Assembly (NCBI GenBank): GCA_050303615.1
Contig: JBNLCC010000086.1
Location: 77,794-141,793 of the forward strand
DNA from: CAZDXJ01 sp050303615
GTDB taxonomy: Bacteria; Pseudomonadota; Gammaproteobacteria; Methylococcales; Methylomonadaceae
Length of the DNA: 64,000 nucleotides
Direction: 5' to 3'
Shown here: one piece after another, positions 1 through 8,295 of the stretch
Numbering within the stretch: the stretch's first letter is position 1
Layout of the letters: every line of letters starts with the position of its first letter
Position numbers and translations under genes: made by a program
The notes under the pieces: generated by a model
The model's input: the letters and a program-made list of their open reading frames with translations, nothing else
Database searches by the model: none
What the model was told of the DNA's origin: nothing

Positions 1-1
1 C

Positions 2-130
2 TATCGAAAAGCAGGATTCAGTCCTTATTGGGCGTTTCTGGTATTTATCCCCATCGGGTTGTTGATTATCATCATCCATCTCGCCTATATGCCTTGGCCA
101 AATCAAAAACAACAAGGGGAGGCAATGTAA
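2..130 (+). CDS. C-terminal end of a small membrane protein (partial)
   Basis: The frame is open from base 2 to the TAA at 128-130 and encodes 42 residues of a protein whose start lies outside the window. It has a KAGFSPYWAFL stretch, a hydrophobic segment rich in Ile and Leu, and a polar Gln-rich tail. The layout resembles the next gene (KAGFPP, hydrophobic run, PWPN versus KWPN), so the two look like tandem paralogs. The TAA shares its last A with the next ATG, so the pair is probably translationally coupled. No function is known to me. Confidence 0.6.
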   Translation, partial: YRKAGFSPYWAFLVFIPIGLLIIIIHLAYMPWPNQKQQGEAM

Positions 131-336
131 TGGAATATGCGATCGGTTTTTTGATTATTGCGGCATTGGGTATTTTCGTACTTTTTATGGTCGGCAGGAT
201 TTTGGAAAAAGCCGGTTTTCCCCCTATGCTGGCTATACTGTTGTTGATCCCTGTGGCCAATATTGCGTTGATATGGGTTTTTGCATTTGCCAAATGGCCG
301 AATTTGAAGACCGGCGTGGAGCAAGATCTTAAGTAA
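130..336 (+). CDS. small two-helix membrane protein
   Basis: A 68-residue protein with two hydrophobic segments (about residues 3-20 and 32-52) joined by a short charged loop, so probably an inner-membrane protein with both ends on the same side. The ATG at 130 is chosen because a GGGGAGG Shine-Dalgarno lies about 7 bases upstream and the ATG overlaps the stop of the preceding related gene by one base. Longer in-frame starts (from base 28) have no such support. I do not recognise a named family. Similar short proteins are common as hypothetical membrane proteins in Proteobacteria. Confidence 0.6.
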   Translation: MEYAIGFLIIAALGIFVLFMVGRILEKAGFPPMLAILLLIPVANIALIWVFAFAKWPNLKTGVEQDLK

Positions 337-387
337 TAAAGGGGGGACCTGAAGTTTTACTACTGACAAAATCCAAGATTGACCGGC

Positions 388-3300
388 ATGCCTGATACCG
401 AGAACCGTTGGCAATTCTGGATTGATCGCGGTGGTACCTTTACCGATATTGTCGCGCGTAGTCCGGAAGGCCGGCTGAGCACTCATAAAATATTATCCGA
501 AAATCCTGAACGCTATCAGGATGCGGCCTTGCAGGGTATTCGGGAAATACTCGGATTAGCGGCTGATGCGGTGCCTGGCGGCTCTGTGGCGGCGGTTAAA
601 ATGGGTACCACAGTCGGCACCAATGCCTTATTGGAGCGCAAAGGGGCGGCGACCGCATTGCTAATAACAGCCGGCCTGAAAGATTGTTTGCGCATTGGTT
701 ATCAAAACCGGCCGGAAATCTTTGCCCTGCATATTCGGTTGCCTGAGCTGCTTTACCAAACTGTGCACGAAATTGATGAACGCATCGACGTTCAGGGCCG
801 GGTATTGAAGCCGATGAATACCGGCCGGGCCAAACGTCAACTGCAGCGAATCTATGATAGTGGCATTCGCTCGGTTGCCATTGTATTGATGCATGCCTGG
901 CGATTTCCTGCGCATGAGCAGTCGCTGGTACGACTGGCGGAGGAAATCGGTTTCACGCAGATTTCCGCTTCGCACCAAGTGAGTCCGTTGCTGAAACTGG
1001 TCAGCCGCGGCGATACTACGGTAGTCGATGCTTATCTGTCGCCGTTATTGCGTCGTTATGTCGACCAGGTGGCTTCCGGGCTGGACGGTGACTCGGCGGA
1101 ACAGCAAACCCGGTTGATGTTCATGCAGTCCAGCGGCGGCCTTATCGCGGCCGAACATTTCCAAGGTAAGGACAGTATCCTGTCCGGTCCGGCAGGCGGC
1201 ATCGTCGGGGCGGTAACGGTGGCGAGAAAAGCCGGTTTCGAACGCATCATCGCATTCGACATGGGCGGCACCTCGACCGATGTGGCTCATTATGCCGGCG
1301 AATATGAGCGCAGCTTTGAAACCGAGGTAGCCGGGGTGCGCATGCGTGCCCCGATGATGAATATTCATACCGTGGCCGCCGGCGGTGGTTCGGTATTGTC
1401 ATTTGACGGCATGCGTTACCGGGTCGGTCCTGATTCCGCCGGTGCCGATCCGGGACCGGCAAGTTACCGGCGCGGCGGTCCGCTAACGGTTACCGATGCC
1501 AATGTGATGTTGGGCAAACTGCCGCTGTTCCCGGCAGTGTTCGGCAAAAGCGGCGACCGGTCATTGGATGGCGAGCGAGTGAAAACCCTGTTTGCCCGGC
1601 TGGCGCAACAAATCCACCGGCAAACCGGCGACAACCGTAGCCCCGAACAGGTTGCGGAGGGTTTTCTCAGTATTGCCGTGGAAAATATGGCGGCCGCCAT
1701 CAAAAAGATATCGGTGCAGAAAGGCTACAACGTGTCCGAATATACCCTGTGTTGCTACGGGGCTGCCGGCGGCCAGCATGCCTGCAAGGTGGCCGACCGG
1801 CTGGGTATGAGCCGGGTATTGATTCATCCTTTTGCCGGGGTGTTGTCCGCTTACGGGATGGGGCTGGCGGATTTTCGGCTGCTCAAGGATCAGGCGGTGG
1901 AAAAACTCTGGAATGAGCTTGGTCTGACTGCGCTGCAAACCATTTTAAGTCAATTGGAAACCGACGGCCGCCGGGAAATGCGGCAGCAAGGCTTGCCCGA
2001 CTCGCGGATTAAGGCTTTGCGGCGTTTGTTTATCCGCTACCTGGGCACCGACACTTCACTGCAGGTGGATTTTGCGGACTGGCAAACCATGCTGGACGAA
2101 TTTCAGCAAAAATACCGGCAACAATTCGGGTTTATTTACCCTGACAAACCGTTGATCGTGGAAACTGCATTGGTGGAAATCGTCGGCTTGACCGAACCTG
2201 TCGAGGAGTTGACCGGCTTCGCCGACCGCAAAGCGGATGTCCGGCCGGAATTGATCACCGAAATATTTACCGATAATGCGCTACGTAAGGCACCGGTATT
2301 TAAGCGTGGCCGATTGCCGGCCGGTTTTAATTTAACCGGGCCGGCCATCATCGTCGAACCGACGGCAACGACCCTGATCGAACCCGGCTGGCAGGCTTCG
2401 GTCACCGAACGTCTGGATCTGTTGCTGACCCGCTGCGAAGCATTGCCGCAGCAATATGCCGTAGGCACTACGGTTGACCCGGTAATGCTGGAGATATTTA
2501 ACAAACTGTTCATGTCGATCGCCGAGCAAATGGGATTCGTGCTGCAAAATACTGCCTATTCGGTCAATATCAAGGAACGGCTGGATTTTTCCTGCGCCAT
2601 TTTTGATGGCCAGGCGCAGCTGATTGCCAATGCACCGCATATCCCTGTGCATCTCGGTTCCATGGGCGAAACGGTGCACGCTTTGCAACAGCAGGAAACC
2701 GACAATATCCGGCCCGGCGATGTCTATTTGCTCAACTCGCCGTACCGGGGCGGTACCCACTTGCCGGATATCACCGTGGTCACCCCGGTTTTCGATCGGC
2801 AGGGCGAGCGCTTGTTGTTTTTTGTCGCCTCCCGAGGCCATCATGCCGATGTCGGCGGTATAACCCCGGGCTCGATGCCGCCGGACAGTGTGCACATCGA
2901 CCAGGAAGGCCTGATCAGCGCCGGTATGAAAATTGTCGAGCAGGGCGTGTTTCTGGAACAGCAAGTGCGAACCTGGCTGGGTGCCGGTCGGTATCCGGCC
3001 CGCACTCCGGAACAGAACATCGCCGATCTGCAGGCACAGATTGCCGCCAATGAAAAAGGTGCGGCGGAGTTGCGGCACATGGTGGCCGGTTATTCGTTGC
3101 CTACCGTCCAGGCCTATATGCGGCACGTGCAGCATAATGCGGCGGAAATGGTGCGGCGGGTATTGGGTAAGCTGCAGGGCGGTACTTTTCGTTACCCGAT
3201 GGACAGCGGCGCAGTGATTGCAGTCAGGGTGGAGGTCGATCAGCGGGAAAGGACTGCAACGATCGATTTCAGCGGCACTTCGGCACAGCTGGAAAGCAAT

Positions 3301-4005
3301 TTCAATGCTCCGGCGGCGGTCTGCAAAGCAGCCGTGCTGTACGTGTTCCGCACTCTGGTTGAGGATGATATTCCGCTCAATGCCGGTTGTCTGCATCCTT
3401 TAAAGATCATCATACCGGAAGGTTCGATGCTCAATCCCCGCTATCCGGCAGCGGTAGTGGCAGGCAATGTCGAAACGTCGCAATATATCGTCGATGCCTT
3501 GTACGGCGCATTGGGGGTGATGGCTGCATCGCAAGGGACGATGAACAATTTAACATTCGGTAATGATCGCTATCAGTATTATGAAACCCTATGCGGCGGT
3601 GCCGGGGCGGGTAAAAATTATGCCGGAACTGACGCGGTGCATACCCATATGACCAATTCCAGGATTACCGATCCGGAAGTGCTGGAATGGCGTTTTCCGG
3701 TGTTGCTGGAGGAATTTTCGATTCGCTCCGGCAGCGGCGGCGCCGGGCAATACCCGGGCGGGGAAGGGGTGTTGCGCAGAATCCGCTTTCTGGAAGCGAT
3801 GACAGTCAGTATTTTGTCCAGTCACCGTGATTTGCCGCCATTTGGCGCACAGGGAGGAGAAGCGGGGGGGCTCGGCAGCAACGCGTTAATTCGGGCCGAC
3901 GGACAGATGGAAATATTACCCGGCTGCACCCGGATTCAGGTCGAGCCCGGCGATGCGGTGCAGATTGAAACGCCGGGCGGCGGCGGATACGGCAAAGCGG
4001 ATTAA
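388..4005 (+). CDS. fused hydantoinase/5-oxoprolinase (HyuA-HyuB type)
   Basis: About 1205 residues, the usual length of single-chain ATP-dependent 5-oxoprolinases. These enzymes open 5-oxoproline or hydantoin rings using ATP in the cytoplasm. The HyuA half (about 1-690) has two phosphate-binding motifs of the actin/Hsp70 type, DRGGTFTDIV near residue 14 and DMGGTSTDVA near 291. The HyuB half starts around residue 696 with VDPVMLEIF and ends with the glycine-rich TPGGGGYG typical of the family. An in-frame TTG at 379 is an alternative start, and an in-frame TGA at 364 rules out anything longer. No strong ribosome site is seen. The substrate cannot be told from sequence; oxoproline is the default guess. 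The next gene is 53 bases away on the same strand, so cotranscription with the halogenase cluster is possible but unproven. Confidence 0.9.
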   Translation: MPDTENRWQFWIDRGGTFTDIVARSPEGRLSTHKILSENPERYQDAALQGIREILGLAADAVPGGSVAAVKMGTTVGTNALLERKGAATALLITAGLKDCLRIGYQNRPEIFALHIRLPELLYQTVHEIDERIDVQGRVLKPMNTGRAKRQLQRIYDSGIRSVAIVLMHAWRFPAHEQSLVRLAEEIGFTQISASHQVSPLLKLVSRGDTTVVDAYLSPLLRRYVDQVASGLDGDSAEQQTRLMFMQSSGGLIAAEHFQGKDSILSGPAGGIVGAVTVARKAGFERIIAFDMGGTSTDVAHYAGEYERSFETEVAGVRMRAPMMNIHTVAAGGGSVLSFDGMRYRVGPDSAGADPGPASYRRGGPLTVTDANVMLGKLPLFPAVFGKSGDRSLDGERVKTLFARLAQQIHRQTGDNRSPEQVAEGFLSIAVENMAAAIKKISVQKGYNVSEYTLCCYGAAGGQHACKVADRLGMSRVLIHPFAGVLSAYGMGLADFRLLKDQAVEKLWNELGLTALQTILSQLETDGRREMRQQGLPDSRIKALRRLFIRYLGTDTSLQVDFADWQTMLDEFQQKYRQQFGFIYPDKPLIVETALVEIVGLTEPVEELTGFADRKADVRPELITEIFTDNALRKAPVFKRGRLPAGFNLTGPAIIVEPTATTLIEPGWQASVTERLDLLLTRCEALPQQYAVGTTVDPVMLEIFNKLFMSIAEQMGFVLQNTAYSVNIKERLDFSCAIFDGQAQLIANAPHIPVHLGSMGETVHALQQQETDNIRPGDVYLLNSPYRGGTHLPDITVVTPVFDRQGERLLFFVASRGHHADVGGITPGSMPPDSVHIDQEGLISAGMKIVEQGVFLEQQVRTWLGAGRYPARTPEQNIADLQAQIAANEKGAAELRHMVAGYSLPTVQAYMRHVQHNAAEMVRRVLGKLQGGTFRYPMDSGAVIAVRVEVDQRERTATIDFSGTSAQLESNFNAPAAVCKAAVLYVFRTLVEDDIPLNAGCLHPLKIIIPEGSMLNPRYPAAVVAGNVETSQYIVDALYGALGVMAASQGTMNNLTFGNDRYQYYETLCGGAGAGKNYAGTDAVHTHMTNSRITDPEVLEWRFPVLLEEFSIRSGSGGAGQYPGGEGVLRRIRFLEAMTVSILSSHRDLPPFGAQGGEAGGLGSNALIRADGQMEILPGCTRIQVEPGDAVQIETPGGGGYGKAD

Positions 4006-4058
4006 ACATTGCGTTTTTCAATGACTTTGATAGAAACAGAAGTAAGATAATCACCAAT

Positions 4059-5300
4059 ATGAATTCAATAAAGAACATCGCGATTATCGGTGCGGGTCCG
4101 GCAGCGAGTACCCTTGCCATATTGTTGTGCAGAAAAGGCTGCCGTGTCGCTATTTTTGCCACGCCGGAACAGACCCCGATTCTGGTCGGCGAATCGCTGG
4201 TACCGATGATCGTGCCGATGCTCCAGGATCTAGGCATTGAACAGGAAGTTGCCGCTTACAGTATCAAAAAGCCGGGTGCCTGTTTTAGCTATAACGTTAA
4301 CGAGTTGTTCGAATTTCGTTTTGCCGACAATCCGAATGATCTGCCGGCTTATGCGTACAACGTGCCGCGCAGAGAGTTTAATGCGACCTTGCTGCATGCG
4401 GCGCAACAGGCCGGAGCCATGCTGATCGAGCGCCGCGTTGAATTATGTCGCACTGCGCAAGACGACCGCATTGCTATCGATAAGGAATCGTTGCAGGCGG
4501 CCGCCGGCTGTTGGGATGGTGATGTACCGCAGCTGATTGTCGATGCGGCGGGACGCGCCAATCTGATCGGCCGGCTGTTGGATATTCCGATGCAAAAAGG
4601 CCCGAGGCAGGATGTGGCATTGTTTGCTCATGTCGATCGTACCGAATTGGTTGATCCCGGCTATGTTCATAATGATCGGCTTGAGCGCGGCTGGTGCTGG
4701 CGAATTCCGCTGCCGGGCCGGGTTTCGCTGGGTTTTGTGGTTCCGTCCGGCTATGCACAACAACACGGAGAAACACCAGAGCAACAATATGACAATTTGC
4801 TGCGCGACGATCAGGTATTGCGGCAACTCGCTCCCGATGCCAAGCGGCTGACACCGGTGATGCGCTTTAATAATTATCAATCGCTGTCGACCAGGCTTTC
4901 CGGAAACAATTGGGTAATGCTCGGTGATGCAGGGGGATTCGTCGATCCGGTATTCTCCAGCGGGATGCTGATTGCGATGGACAGCGCCTATAAACTGGCC
5001 GACACGCTGTTGCGTGGCAAACACTTATCGGTTTACGAGCAGGCAACCAAGCGGCATTTGCAAGCCTGGTTCGAGATCGCCGGCTATTATTACAACGGCA
5101 GATTGATGACCAGCATCAAAGTGGGCCAGATGTTGTCTGAAACACCGTCCGGTCAGTTGATGGTGCCCTGGATCAGCAAGCATATCAGCCGCATATTCAG
5201 TGGCGCCGCCGCAACGCGCCGCTCCAGCATGTCTTTGCTGCGTATTCTGGTAAAATACGGGCTGCGCGGTAAAGATCCCCGGATTTACAGAATAAAATAA
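4059..5300 (+). CDS. flavin-dependent halogenase-like FAD oxidoreductase
   Basis: 413 residues with an N-terminal Rossmann motif (GAGPAA, residues 11-16) for FAD. Three features point to the flavin-dependent halogenase group rather than a simple reductase. GESLVP (44-49) is followed by a lysine in a KKPGACF context (Lys71), where halogenases keep the lysine that handles hypohalite. WCWRIP (about 211-216) fits the WxWxIP signature. FVDPVFSSG (about 294-302) fits the Fx.Px.Sx.G signature. In known relatives the substrate is often a carrier-protein-bound acyl group, and the next gene is an acyl carrier protein. Related FAD enzymes such as geranylgeranyl reductases also carry DAGGFVDP-like motifs, so halogenation is an inference. 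Confidence 0.75.
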   Translation: MNSIKNIAIIGAGPAASTLAILLCRKGCRVAIFATPEQTPILVGESLVPMIVPMLQDLGIEQEVAAYSIKKPGACFSYNVNELFEFRFADNPNDLPAYAYNVPRREFNATLLHAAQQAGAMLIERRVELCRTAQDDRIAIDKESLQAAAGCWDGDVPQLIVDAAGRANLIGRLLDIPMQKGPRQDVALFAHVDRTELVDPGYVHNDRLERGWCWRIPLPGRVSLGFVVPSGYAQQHGETPEQQYDNLLRDDQVLRQLAPDAKRLTPVMRFNNYQSLSTRLSGNNWVMLGDAGGFVDPVFSSGMLIAMDSAYKLADTLLRGKHLSVYEQATKRHLQAWFEIAGYYYNGRLMTSIKVGQMLSETPSGQLMVPWISKHISRIFSGAAATRRSSMSLLRILVKYGLRGKDPRIYRIK

Positions 5301-5449
5301 GCTTTGCATGTTCGCTACCGTGGAAGCCACAAAGCGTGACAGTGATTTCTTTTGTTTACTGCGGGCGGAGGCGGACAGAGCTCGGATGCATTTACTTTTC
5401 AACGACGCATCAGGGTTCTGATCGTTACTATTTTTTTTCCATAACCAAT

Positions 5450-5743
5450 ATGATCATAATGAATAACGCCATTGACAGCGATCTGTCCGGCGAAAAGGGC
5501 ATCGCCGGGCAGTTATGTACGTTTCTGCAGGAAAACGTACTTGCTCCCGAAATCGAAATATCAGCCGACACCGAACTCAGCACCATTGGTGTCGATTCAT
5601 ATTCGTTGATGGAAATGATTCTGTTCATCGAACGCCGTTACGGGCTGGTGTTGCCGCCGGAATCGCTGACGCCGGAAAATATTGCCACGGTGGCTTCCCT
5701 CAGCCATTACTGTGCCGGCCGGTTGCGTCAATCCGATGCCTGA
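5450..5743 (+). CDS. acyl carrier protein
   Basis: A protein of about 97 residues with the four-helix carrier pattern and a phosphopantetheine attachment site GVDSYS (Ser50). Compared with the common GxDSL motif, the residue after Ser is Tyr. The likely start is ATG 5450; ATG 5459 is equally possible and neither has a clear ribosome site. The end overlaps the next gene by 8 bases. Its place between a halogenase-like enzyme and a condensation-like protein, with an AMP-ligase downstream, suggests it carries the intermediate of this cluster rather than serving general fatty-acid synthesis. Confidence 0.8.
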   Translation: MIIMNNAIDSDLSGEKGIAGQLCTFLQENVLAPEIEISADTELSTIGVDSYSLMEMILFIERRYGLVLPPESLTPENIATVASLSHYCAGRLRQSDA

Positions 5744-7049
5744 ACAGCTGGCATTATTTCCAAGTTCCGTGGTTCTGAACGGCATCGATTATTTTCTGCT
5801 GCAGATGGATCGCATCATGTTGCGTACCACCGGTAAGCATAATATTTGCCTATTCGTAGTCGAGCTGGCTGACCGTATCGAGTCGAAGTTTCTGCAGCAG
5901 CAATTAGCAAAAATACCCGCTTATCGCTGGATCACCGCCTTGCGTATGCGCCGCGGGATGTTTTTCTCCTTGTGCAAATGGGTGATTGACGACAAGGCGC
6001 CGCTTCCCGCTATTGTTGAACACCAACTTTCCGGGCAATGCAGCTTGCATGATATCCTATCGATCCAGGCGATCGATGCCGAACAACAGCCGCCGTTTAA
6101 AGTCGCTCTGCTGCAGCCACCGAACGGTGGCTCGATGTTGCTTTTTACCTGGCATCATGCCTTGCTGGATGCGCACGGCGGTGAACGCCTGGTACACTAT
6201 CTGGGATCGCAACGGTCAGCCGAACAACCCGCTTGGATCGAACCGCAGGTGCTTCAGCTGCCGTTAATGAGGCGGGCAACCGATACCCTCGCGATGAAAC
6301 GATTTGTCTATGAACGCTCGGCAGCGCCGCTGCTTTCGCTTTATCGAGGCAACCATCGCGAGACCACGCTACGATACCGGCTGCGCCGATTTTCGGTGCA
6401 GCAAAGCGGCGTAGCTGAACAACGTGCCCGTGAGCATGGTGCGGGTTTTTTAATCAGCGCCTTTTATCTGGCGGCGGCGGCATGTGCCGTTGCCCGCCTG
6501 CAACAACGACGGCGCGCGCCGGATGGCGATATTCTGGTTCCGGTGCCCCAGGATCAGCGACGCAGAGGGGCGAAGGGACCGTTGATTGGCAACCAGGTAA
6601 GTTTTTTGTTCTATCGACTTCCCAAAACGGCGTTGTCCGACTTACGAACTTGCACTACGGAATTGGTCCGGCAGATGACTACGCTGATGCGTTCCGGGAA
6701 TCCGGCAAAATATCGACAAATGATGGATTTTTTACGCCGGGTGCCCGGTCCGCTGTATCGGTTTTTACTGAAATCGCCGACATCGGGGTTGATGGGGAGC
6801 TTTTTTTATTCGGATACCGGCAACTCGCTGCAGGATTATCAGCAGTTGTTCAACATGCCGGTGCAGAGCGCCGTGCATTACCCGCCCACCGGCTGTCCGC
6901 CCGGTCTAACCTTTGTCTATAGCCTTTTTCGCGGCCAGTTGCAGATCACCATCGGCTATATGGAGGAAGTCGTGAATAGTCAGGAAATGCAGCAATTGAT
7001 CAGTGATCTGGATGCCGCTTTGTTGGGTGAAGATCATAACGTGGCATGA
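5736..7049 (+). CDS. condensation-domain/acyltransferase-like protein
   Basis: 437 residues related to the chloramphenicol-acetyltransferase-like superfamily (peptide-synthetase condensation domains, wax-ester synthases, Pap acyltransferases). The active-site pattern HHxxxDxxG is present as HHALLDAHG near residues 140-148, and a later GNQVSF motif resembles the second conserved block of the wax-ester/condensation group. As a free-standing enzyme it would join an acyl group on the adjacent carrier protein to an amine or alcohol. The ATG at 5736 overlaps the carrier gene by 8 bases, and the end overlaps the next start in an ATGA, so translation is probably coupled. Substrate unknown. Confidence 0.7.
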   Translation: MPEQLALFPSSVVLNGIDYFLLQMDRIMLRTTGKHNICLFVVELADRIESKFLQQQLAKIPAYRWITALRMRRGMFFSLCKWVIDDKAPLPAIVEHQLSGQCSLHDILSIQAIDAEQQPPFKVALLQPPNGGSMLLFTWHHALLDAHGGERLVHYLGSQRSAEQPAWIEPQVLQLPLMRRATDTLAMKRFVYERSAAPLLSLYRGNHRETTLRYRLRRFSVQQSGVAEQRAREHGAGFLISAFYLAAAACAVARLQQRRRAPDGDILVPVPQDQRRRGAKGPLIGNQVSFLFYRLPKTALSDLRTCTTELVRQMTTLMRSGNPAKYRQMMDFLRRVPGPLYRFLLKSPTSGLMGSFFYSDTGNSLQDYQQLFNMPVQSAVHYPPTGCPPGLTFVYSLFRGQLQITIGYMEEVVNSQEMQQLISDLDAALLGEDHNVA

Positions 7050-8293
7050 ACTGTGATGTACTGGTAGTCGGTGCGGGAGCAGCGGGCATTGCCGCAGCGG
7101 TTGCCGCCGCCGAAGCGAATTTAAAAGTCGTGTTGCTTGAACGGGATGGTTTCACCGGCGGCCTGGCAACGGCGGCGATGGTCGGTACCATCTGCGGCTT
7201 GTATTATCGGGGACCGCGCAGGCCCCGCTTTGCCGTCCGGGGATTTGCCAGAATGTTTGCCGAGGCGCTGGCGGAGCGTAGCGGCATTGCCCCTTACACT
7301 TTGGCAGATGAAGGGTTGCATTTTTTGCCTTATCAGCCGGAGGTATTTCATCAACTGGCTGTGTCCCGCCTGAAACAGGCAGGGGTACAGCTCATTTTGC
7401 ACATGTTCGTATCCGATGTGAAGCTGGGGGAGGCAGGGATTGACCAGGTCGTCGTTAATGCCGCGGATCAAAAAATGACACTGCGGGCAAAGGCGCTGGT
7501 GGATTGCAGCGGTAACGCGCAATTGTCGATGTTGGCCGGACTGGAATTGCTGCAACAAACCGGCTATCAAGCCGGTGCTTTTGTTTTCCAGGTTGCCGGT
7601 CTTCCCTCGCTGGACTCGAAGTTGCTGGCTTTGAACCTGATCCGCTGCATCAAGCAGGGAATGCATGACGGCGCTTTACCAGCGGATTGTGAACGTTTGT
7701 CGATAGTACCGGGAACTGTTTATAACGGTACGGCTTTGTTTAAATTGGGCTTGCCGTTGCCGGTCACAACCGGTTTTCTGATCGCCACTGAATTAGAACT
7801 GCTGGCCCGTTCGCACAGTGTGCAAATCATTGATTATTTACGTTGCAGCCATGATTTGTTTCGATCGCTCACAATTACCGCGATGGCGCTGCAAGTCGGC
7901 CTGCGCACCGGGCCGCGACCGGTCGGCATTGAAGTGCTCGAAGAACGGCATGTATTGGCGTGCAACAAGCCCGACGACGGTGTGGCGGTTGGCGCCTGGC
8001 CCATAGAGCAGTGGGGGGCGCAACGCAAACCGCAGATGACCTATTTCAAAGAAAACGACCATTACCTAATTCCGTCCGGCTCACTGGTCTCCCGGGATGC
8101 CAATAACCTGTTTTTTGCCGGGCGGGCCTTTTCCGCATCGGAGCGCGCTATCGCTTCGGCGCGGGTCATCGGTACCTGTTTAAATACCGGTTACGCGGCC
8201 GGTATGCTGGCTGCCGCCTTTGTTGCACAAGGCGACTGGCGGGCGGGTGTGGATCGGGTTCGCTGCAAACAGGTTAGCGGTTCCGGAAGCTAG
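7046..8293 (+). CDS. FAD-dependent oxidoreductase (FAD_oxidored type)
   Basis: 415 residues. The N-terminal VVGAGAAG (about residues 7-14) and the E at the end of the second strand form an FAD-binding Rossmann fold. GGLATAAMVG follows, as in FAD-dependent oxidoreductases of the PF12831 kind. The C-terminal FFAGRAFSAS and SARVIGTCLNTGYAAG blocks are the second FAD-contacting region typical of that family. It starts in an ATGA overlap with the previous gene and ends 2 bases before the next, so it is part of the same operon. A dehydrogenation of the carrier-bound acyl group, for instance forming a double bond or ring, is a reasonable guess, but the sequence does not define the reaction. Confidence 0.75.
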   Translation: MNCDVLVVGAGAAGIAAAVAAAEANLKVVLLERDGFTGGLATAAMVGTICGLYYRGPRRPRFAVRGFARMFAEALAERSGIAPYTLADEGLHFLPYQPEVFHQLAVSRLKQAGVQLILHMFVSDVKLGEAGIDQVVVNAADQKMTLRAKALVDCSGNAQLSMLAGLELLQQTGYQAGAFVFQVAGLPSLDSKLLALNLIRCIKQGMHDGALPADCERLSIVPGTVYNGTALFKLGLPLPVTTGFLIATELELLARSHSVQIIDYLRCSHDLFRSLTITAMALQVGLRTGPRPVGIEVLEERHVLACNKPDDGVAVGAWPIEQWGAQRKPQMTYFKENDHYLIPSGSLVSRDANNLFFAGRAFSASERAIASARVIGTCLNTGYAAGMLAAAFVAQGDWRAGVDRVRCKQVSGSGS

Positions 8294-8295
8294 GC

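Noticed and set aside
2332..3396. 354-codon open frame on the minus strand
   Set aside because: It is antisense to the well-conserved hydantoinase gene and has a low-complexity, His/Arg-rich translation.
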